Notes under the pieces: model-generated
Told to the model about the DNA's origin: nothing
The model's database searches: none
Seen by the model: only the letters and a program-made list of their open reading frames with translations
Made by a program: the position numbers and the translations under genes
Shown: positions 60,705 to 64,000 of the stretch, in pieces
Layout of the letters: every line of letters starts with the position of its first letter
Numbering within the stretch: position 1 is the first letter of the stretch
NCBI GenBank assembly: GCA_050949825.1
Contig: JBMNGL010000001.1
Span: forward strand, 186,001-250,000
Direction: 5' to 3'
Source: DTU019 sp050949825
GTDB taxonomy: Bacteria > Bacillota > Syntrophomonadia > Syntrophomonadales > Syntrophomonadaceae
Length of the DNA stretch: 64,000 nucleotides

Positions 60705-61376
60705 ATTGCCAGTGAAGACAGAATTGTTGAGGCTTATATAGGGGAATACGCCAGCGGAAAAAGTGAGATGGCCGTAAACCGTGCTCTTGAATTGAAGCAA
60801 CAGGGGCACCGGGTGGTATTGGCAGATCTGGATACCGTTGAACCATTTTATACCCTGCGGCCTCTAAAAAGGCTACTAGAGCAAAAAGGGCTGGAAGTAA
60901 TCGGCTTATCCAGCGAGGACACCTTTGGCCTGGGCGAGACCGGGGCAATGCTCGCCCCGCAGGCTCGATGGGCTTTGTGGCGCGAAGGGGATATCATATT
61001 AGATGTGGGCTATGGCGTCAACGGCGCCCGGACCCTAAACTTGGTAGAGGGAGCCCTCGAATCACCGCAGCTAAGAATAATAGCGGTGATTAATGCCCTG
61101 CGCCCCATGACCAACACATATGACAGAATTATGGAATACATTGGTGATCTGGGACGTGTGGATGCTATTGTTGCCAACAGCCATCTTGGTGACGAGACCA
61201 GCGCAGAACTGGTTATGACCGCCAACCAAATCGTGTTTTCAGCCGCACAGCAGTTAGGCCTGCCCGTAGACTATGTGGCTGTAGACGAGAAATTAAGAGG
61301 CAAGATACGCGAGGATTGTTTTACTGTACCAATTAAGTATATCCAAAGGTATATGCCCGGTGCTATGTGGAAGTAG
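60705..61376 (+). CDS. P-loop ATPase with non-standard start (ATT) before a ferredoxin oxidoreductase operon
   Basis: The first ordinary start codon (ATG 60768) lies after the P-loop GEYASGKSE, so it cannot be the true start. Reading upstream, the frame is open back to about 60612 without ATG, GTG or TTG. A promoter (60643-60671) and GGGAGG (60687-60692) point to a start at about 60705, where ATT begins IASEDRIVEAYIGEYASGKS. About 223 residues; LDVGYGVNGARTL and VINALRPMTNTYDRIM are seen. The P-loop and adjoining ATPase fold are of the MinD/ParA-like or CobQ-like type. Alternatives are a sequencing frameshift or an unusual start codon. Next to the 2-oxoacid oxidoreductase genes, so possibly an accessory factor. 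Confidence 0.7.
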   Translation: MASEDRIVEAYIGEYASGKSEMAVNRALELKQQGHRVVLADLDTVEPFYTLRPLKRLLEQKGLEVIGLSSEDTFGLGETGAMLAPQARWALWREGDIILDVGYGVNGARTLNLVEGALESPQLRIIAVINALRPMTNTYDRIMEYIGDLGRVDAIVANSHLGDETSAELVMTANQIVFSAAQQLGLPVDYVAVDEKLRGKIREDCFTVPIKYIQRYMPGAMWK

Positions 61377-61418
61377 AACAACCCACCCAGATGTAAGAAT
61401 GGGAGGTGCATAAATAAT

Positions 61419-62507
61419 ATGCAAGCCACAATCGGAGAAAGCAAAAAAGCGTTTATGACTGGTAATGAGATTGTGACCTGGGCTGCGCTGGCTGCGGGGG
61501 CAGAGGTCATGTTTGGATATCCCATTACACCACAGAATGAGGTTATGCACTATTGGACCCGACTGGCCCCCAAATTTGGCCGAGAATTTCTACAAACCGA
61601 AGATGAGATTTCGGCTGGATTTACAGTGTGCGGTGCCGTTCAGGCAGGGAAGAAAGCCTTCACCGCCACCGCCGGCCCCGGCAATGTATTGATGCAGGAA
61701 CCGTTTGGTATGGCAGAGGCCATGCGCTTACCCCTGCTGGCGGTTATTCAACAGCGCGGCGGACCATCTTCAGGTACGGTGGTTTACTCTCAGCAGGAAG
61801 TAACCCTGACAACCTTTGGGGGCAATGGAGAAGGACATCGTATTGTTTACTCTACCGCAACTCATCAGGAAATATTTGATTATGTCATTAAGGGGTTTAA
61901 TGTTGCCTGGAAATATAGATTTCCCACCTTTATCCTGGGAGACGGCTATCAGGCTAAAATGAGGGAACCGCTTACCATTTATGAACCACAGGATCGCGGC
62001 ATTGATATGGTGCCCACCTATCCGCTAATAGGCAAAGCAGGGCGTATTGGCCAGGATCGTGAACCGCAGCACCTCTGCAATATCTATAGCCTGGAAGAGG
62101 AATTATATGAAGTTGTAATGAAATTCTCCGCCGAATACGAAAGAATCAGCCCCGAGATCGTAGAATGGGAAGAAAAGCAATGCGAAGCCGCCGACATCAT
62201 TATTATCTCTCACGGGGTGGTTTCCAGGGCTGCCGATGATGCGGTAAAAGCCCTGCGCGCGCAAGGGATTAAGGCAGGTTACTTCCGGCCCATTACCCTG
62301 CGTCCCTTTCCACACCAGCAATTGCGTAATGCCATTGCCAGAAGCGGGGCGAAAAAAATGCTGGTGGCAGAATCAGCCTACGGGCAATTGCAGAGATTGG
62401 TGCGGCAAGAGATATATGGAGAAACCGTACCCATCGAAGGCCTCTTTATGCCCGGGGTGGGCATTATCGATTACGATATCATCAGTAAAGTAAAGAGTAT
62501 TTTATAA
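61419..62507 (+). CDS. korA: 2-oxoacid:ferredoxin oxidoreductase subunit alpha
   Basis: 362 residues, a pyrimidine-binding (PYR) domain subunit: GNEIVTWAALAAGAEVMFGY, PITPQNEVMHYWTRLAP, and GPGNVLMQEPFGMAEAMR. The family oxidises 2-oxoacids to acyl-CoA and CO2 with reduced ferredoxin. The exact substrate (2-oxoglutarate or branched 2-oxoacids) cannot be told. Follows the ATPase by 42 bases with GGGAGG upstream, starts a four-gene run. Confidence 0.93.
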   Translation: MQATIGESKKAFMTGNEIVTWAALAAGAEVMFGYPITPQNEVMHYWTRLAPKFGREFLQTEDEISAGFTVCGAVQAGKKAFTATAGPGNVLMQEPFGMAEAMRLPLLAVIQQRGGPSSGTVVYSQQEVTLTTFGGNGEGHRIVYSTATHQEIFDYVIKGFNVAWKYRFPTFILGDGYQAKMREPLTIYEPQDRGIDMVPTYPLIGKAGRIGQDREPQHLCNIYSLEEELYEVVMKFSAEYERISPEIVEWEEKQCEAADIIIISHGVVSRAADDAVKALRAQGIKAGYFRPITLRPFPHQQLRNAIARSGAKKMLVAESAYGQLQRLVRQEIYGETVPIEGLFMPGVGIIDYDIISKVKSIL

Positions 62508-62527
62508 GGAAGGGGGTTGTCTTTATA

Positions 62528-63280
62528 ATGACCGTTTCTCCAGCTGTTCCAAAATCATGGTACTTACCTTCCAAACCGCATAAATTTTGCCCAGGATGCG
62601 GGCATGGCATTGTTCTGAAAGCCCTGGGTGAAGCCATTGACGAATTGGATATACAAGATCGTACCATTTTTGGCTGTGACATAGGCTGCTCGTTGTTAGC
62701 CTGGGATTTCTTCGCCTGTGACAGCACCCAGACCCATCATGGCCGGACCACGCCGGTAATGGTCGGCATCAAGCGCAGCCGCCCCGAACTGATTGCCGTA
62801 GGCTATATGGGCGACGGGGGCGGTTACTCAATCGGTTCGCAGCATCTACTCAATGCTGCGGTGCGCAACGAAAAGCTCACCTTAATTCTGGTTAATAACA
62901 CCAACTATGGCATGACCGGTGGTCAGATGGCGCCAACCACCCTGCCGGGGCAAAAAACCGAGACAACACCTTATGGCCGGGATACTGACATAACCGGGTA
63001 TCCCACTAAAGGACCGGAGTTCTTGAGCGCGCTTACCCAGGAAAACGCCTATATTGCAAGAGCGACCGTATCCAACTTCCGCCAGTTAAAACGTTTTATT
63101 AAGAATGCCCTGCGCAATCAAATCGAGGGCAAGGGCTTTTCATTTGTTGAAGTATTATCCACCTGCCCTACCAACTGGAGAACCAATGCGCAACAGACCT
63201 GGCATTTCCTTGAAGATGAAATGGAGAAACACTTCCCGGTTGGGGAGTTAAAAAATCCTCTGGGAAAGGGGGATAAATAA
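62528..63280 (+). CDS. korB: 2-oxoacid:ferredoxin oxidoreductase subunit beta (TPP)
   Basis: 250 residues, the thiamine-diphosphate subunit. CPGCGHGIVLKALGEAID with cysteines near the N terminus, the TPP motif GYMGDGGGYSIGSQHLLNA and NNTNYGMTGGQMAPTT. The cysteine pair is in the place of the Fe-S ligands of this family. Ends at the first base of korC. Confidence 0.94.
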   Translation: MTVSPAVPKSWYLPSKPHKFCPGCGHGIVLKALGEAIDELDIQDRTIFGCDIGCSLLAWDFFACDSTQTHHGRTTPVMVGIKRSRPELIAVGYMGDGGGYSIGSQHLLNAAVRNEKLTLILVNNTNYGMTGGQMAPTTLPGQKTETTPYGRDTDITGYPTKGPEFLSALTQENAYIARATVSNFRQLKRFIKNALRNQIEGKGFSFVEVLSTCPTNWRTNAQQTWHFLEDEMEKHFPVGELKNPLGKGDK

Positions 63281-63876
63281 TGTCATTAATCAAGATCGCC
63301 CTGGCCGGAGAAGGCGGGCAAGGGGTTCAGTCCATCGCTGAGATCATGGCCGAAGCGGCCTATAATCAAAATATGCAGACCATTTACATCCCCAATTTTG
63401 GGTTAGAGCAAAGAGGCGGAGTTTCCATCGCCTTTATACAGTTCAGCGACCAGCGCATTGGGGCACCCAAATTCAATAAAGCAGATGTCGTAATAGCCTT
63501 GAGCGAACGTGCTATCGGTCGTACCAGGGGTTATTCTGATGAGAACACCATGTTTGTTTATGACAGCAGCTACCCGGTGGCTGCAGCGGAATTCCCGGAA
63601 AAAGCCAAAAAGATTATCGGTATACCGGCCATAGAAACCGCAAACAATAAATTACACCCCCGGGTTTTTAATATCATTATAATGGGAGCCGCCATCGGGT
63701 TGACCAAAGTAGTAACATTTGAGGCCGCTAAAGAAGCTCTGGAAAACAAGTTGGCCTACAAATTTGAGAAAAACCCGAATTTGAGAGATTTGAATTTTAG
63801 GGCTCTGCAAATAGGCAAAGAAATGGCTGAAGCATCATTGCAGGAAGGGGTGGCCGCAAGTGACAAAGGAAATTAA
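63280..63876 (+). CDS. korC: 2-oxoacid:ferredoxin oxidoreductase subunit gamma
   Basis: 198 residues; AGEGGQGVQSIAEIMAEAAY at the N terminus and NFGLEQRGGVSIAFIQFSD are the family pattern of the gamma subunit, the core of the enzyme. It overlaps korB by one base and the ferredoxin gene by 17 bases, so all are translationally coupled. Confidence 0.93.
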   Translation: MSLIKIALAGEGGQGVQSIAEIMAEAAYNQNMQTIYIPNFGLEQRGGVSIAFIQFSDQRIGAPKFNKADVVIALSERAIGRTRGYSDENTMFVYDSSYPVAAAEFPEKAKKIIGIPAIETANNKLHPRVFNIIIMGAAIGLTKVVTFEAAKEALENKLAYKFEKNPNLRDLNFRALQIGKEMAEASLQEGVAASDKGN

Positions 63877-64000
63877 ACCGATTTCAACCGAGATGGAAAG
63901 GGCGATATTTCACATCTTCCCCGGCTTCTGCAAGGGCTGTGGCCTATGCAAAGAAAAATGCCCCAACGATGTTTTGAACTGGTCAGAGAAATTGGGGGTC
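63860..64000 (+). CDS. korD: 4Fe-4S ferredoxin subunit of the 2-oxoacid oxidoreductase, partial
   Basis: Only the first 47 residues are in the window; the gene runs off the right edge. It starts at GTG 63860, in frame to the window end, with AGGAAGGGG upstream. The cysteine motif CKGCGLCKEKCP is a 4Fe-4S ligand set. The order alpha-beta-gamma-ferredoxin completes the four-subunit enzyme. Confidence 0.88.
   Translation, partial: MTKEIKPISTEMERAIFHIFPGFCKGCGLCKEKCPNDVLNWSEKLGV

Overview
The window looks like the replication-origin region of a spore-forming, strictly anaerobic Clostridia-type Firmicute. A Syntrophomonadaceae-like organism is my best guess, from gene order and gene mix only; no database search was possible. 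The evidence is the Firmicute origin order rpmH-rnpA-yidC-jag-mnmE-mnmG-rsmG-noc-parA-parB on one side and dnaA-dnaN-recF-remB-gyrB-gyrA on the other. It also includes sporulation genes (yyaC, spoIIIJ/yidC, bofA), large-form SRP RNA before dnaX, selenocysteine genes (selA, selB), 2-hydroxyacyl-CoA dehydratase-like proteins and a ferredoxin-dependent 2-oxoacid oxidoreductase.

Layout. 1-5803 (minus): two CoA-dehydratase/activase-related proteins, selB, selA and a YkvI-type membrane protein. 5860-8468: yyaC, a phosphoribosyltransferase, a bactofilin and an M23 peptidase. 8567-9643: two perfect parS sites around about 1 kb of nested tandem repeats. 9647-19024 (minus): parB, parA, noc, rsmG, mnmG, mnmE, jag, yidC, yidD, rnpA, rpmH. 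19059-20776: divergent promoter, dnaA and DnaA boxes on both sides of dnaA, with a B. subtilis-like unwinding element between dnaA and dnaN. 20777-27657: dnaN to gyrA. 27785-32126: a serine T-box (UCC specifier) ahead of an aminotransferase, serA and serS. 32220-33487: a promoter, four tRNAs, tadA, and a tRNA-Ser gene that overlaps the tadA 3' end.

33600-56800 is accessory DNA that separates tadA from SRP RNA/dnaX, which are neighbours in B. subtilis. Its centrepiece is a 1651-residue exported protein with eight I-D/E-T repeats, 44 glycine-aromatic pentapeptide repeats and a C-terminal domain that I read as an anthrax edema factor/ExoY-like nucleotidyl cyclase toxin. It is followed by a translationally coupled putative immunity gene, zinc-ribbon proteins, membrane proteins, LemA and a DUF2207 protein. 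A TetR-controlled HlyD/ABC exporter and an AbiEii-type toxin-antitoxin pair follow a tRNA-Ser(GGA).

56890-64000 returns to core genes: SRP RNA, dnaX, ybaB, recR, yaaL-like, bofA, then an ATPase with no ordinary start codon and a four-gene 2-oxoacid:ferredoxin oxidoreductase operon cut by the window end. A mobile-looking 160-207 bp repeat with inverted ends occurs at 15073, 46733 and, as an end fragment, 35624.
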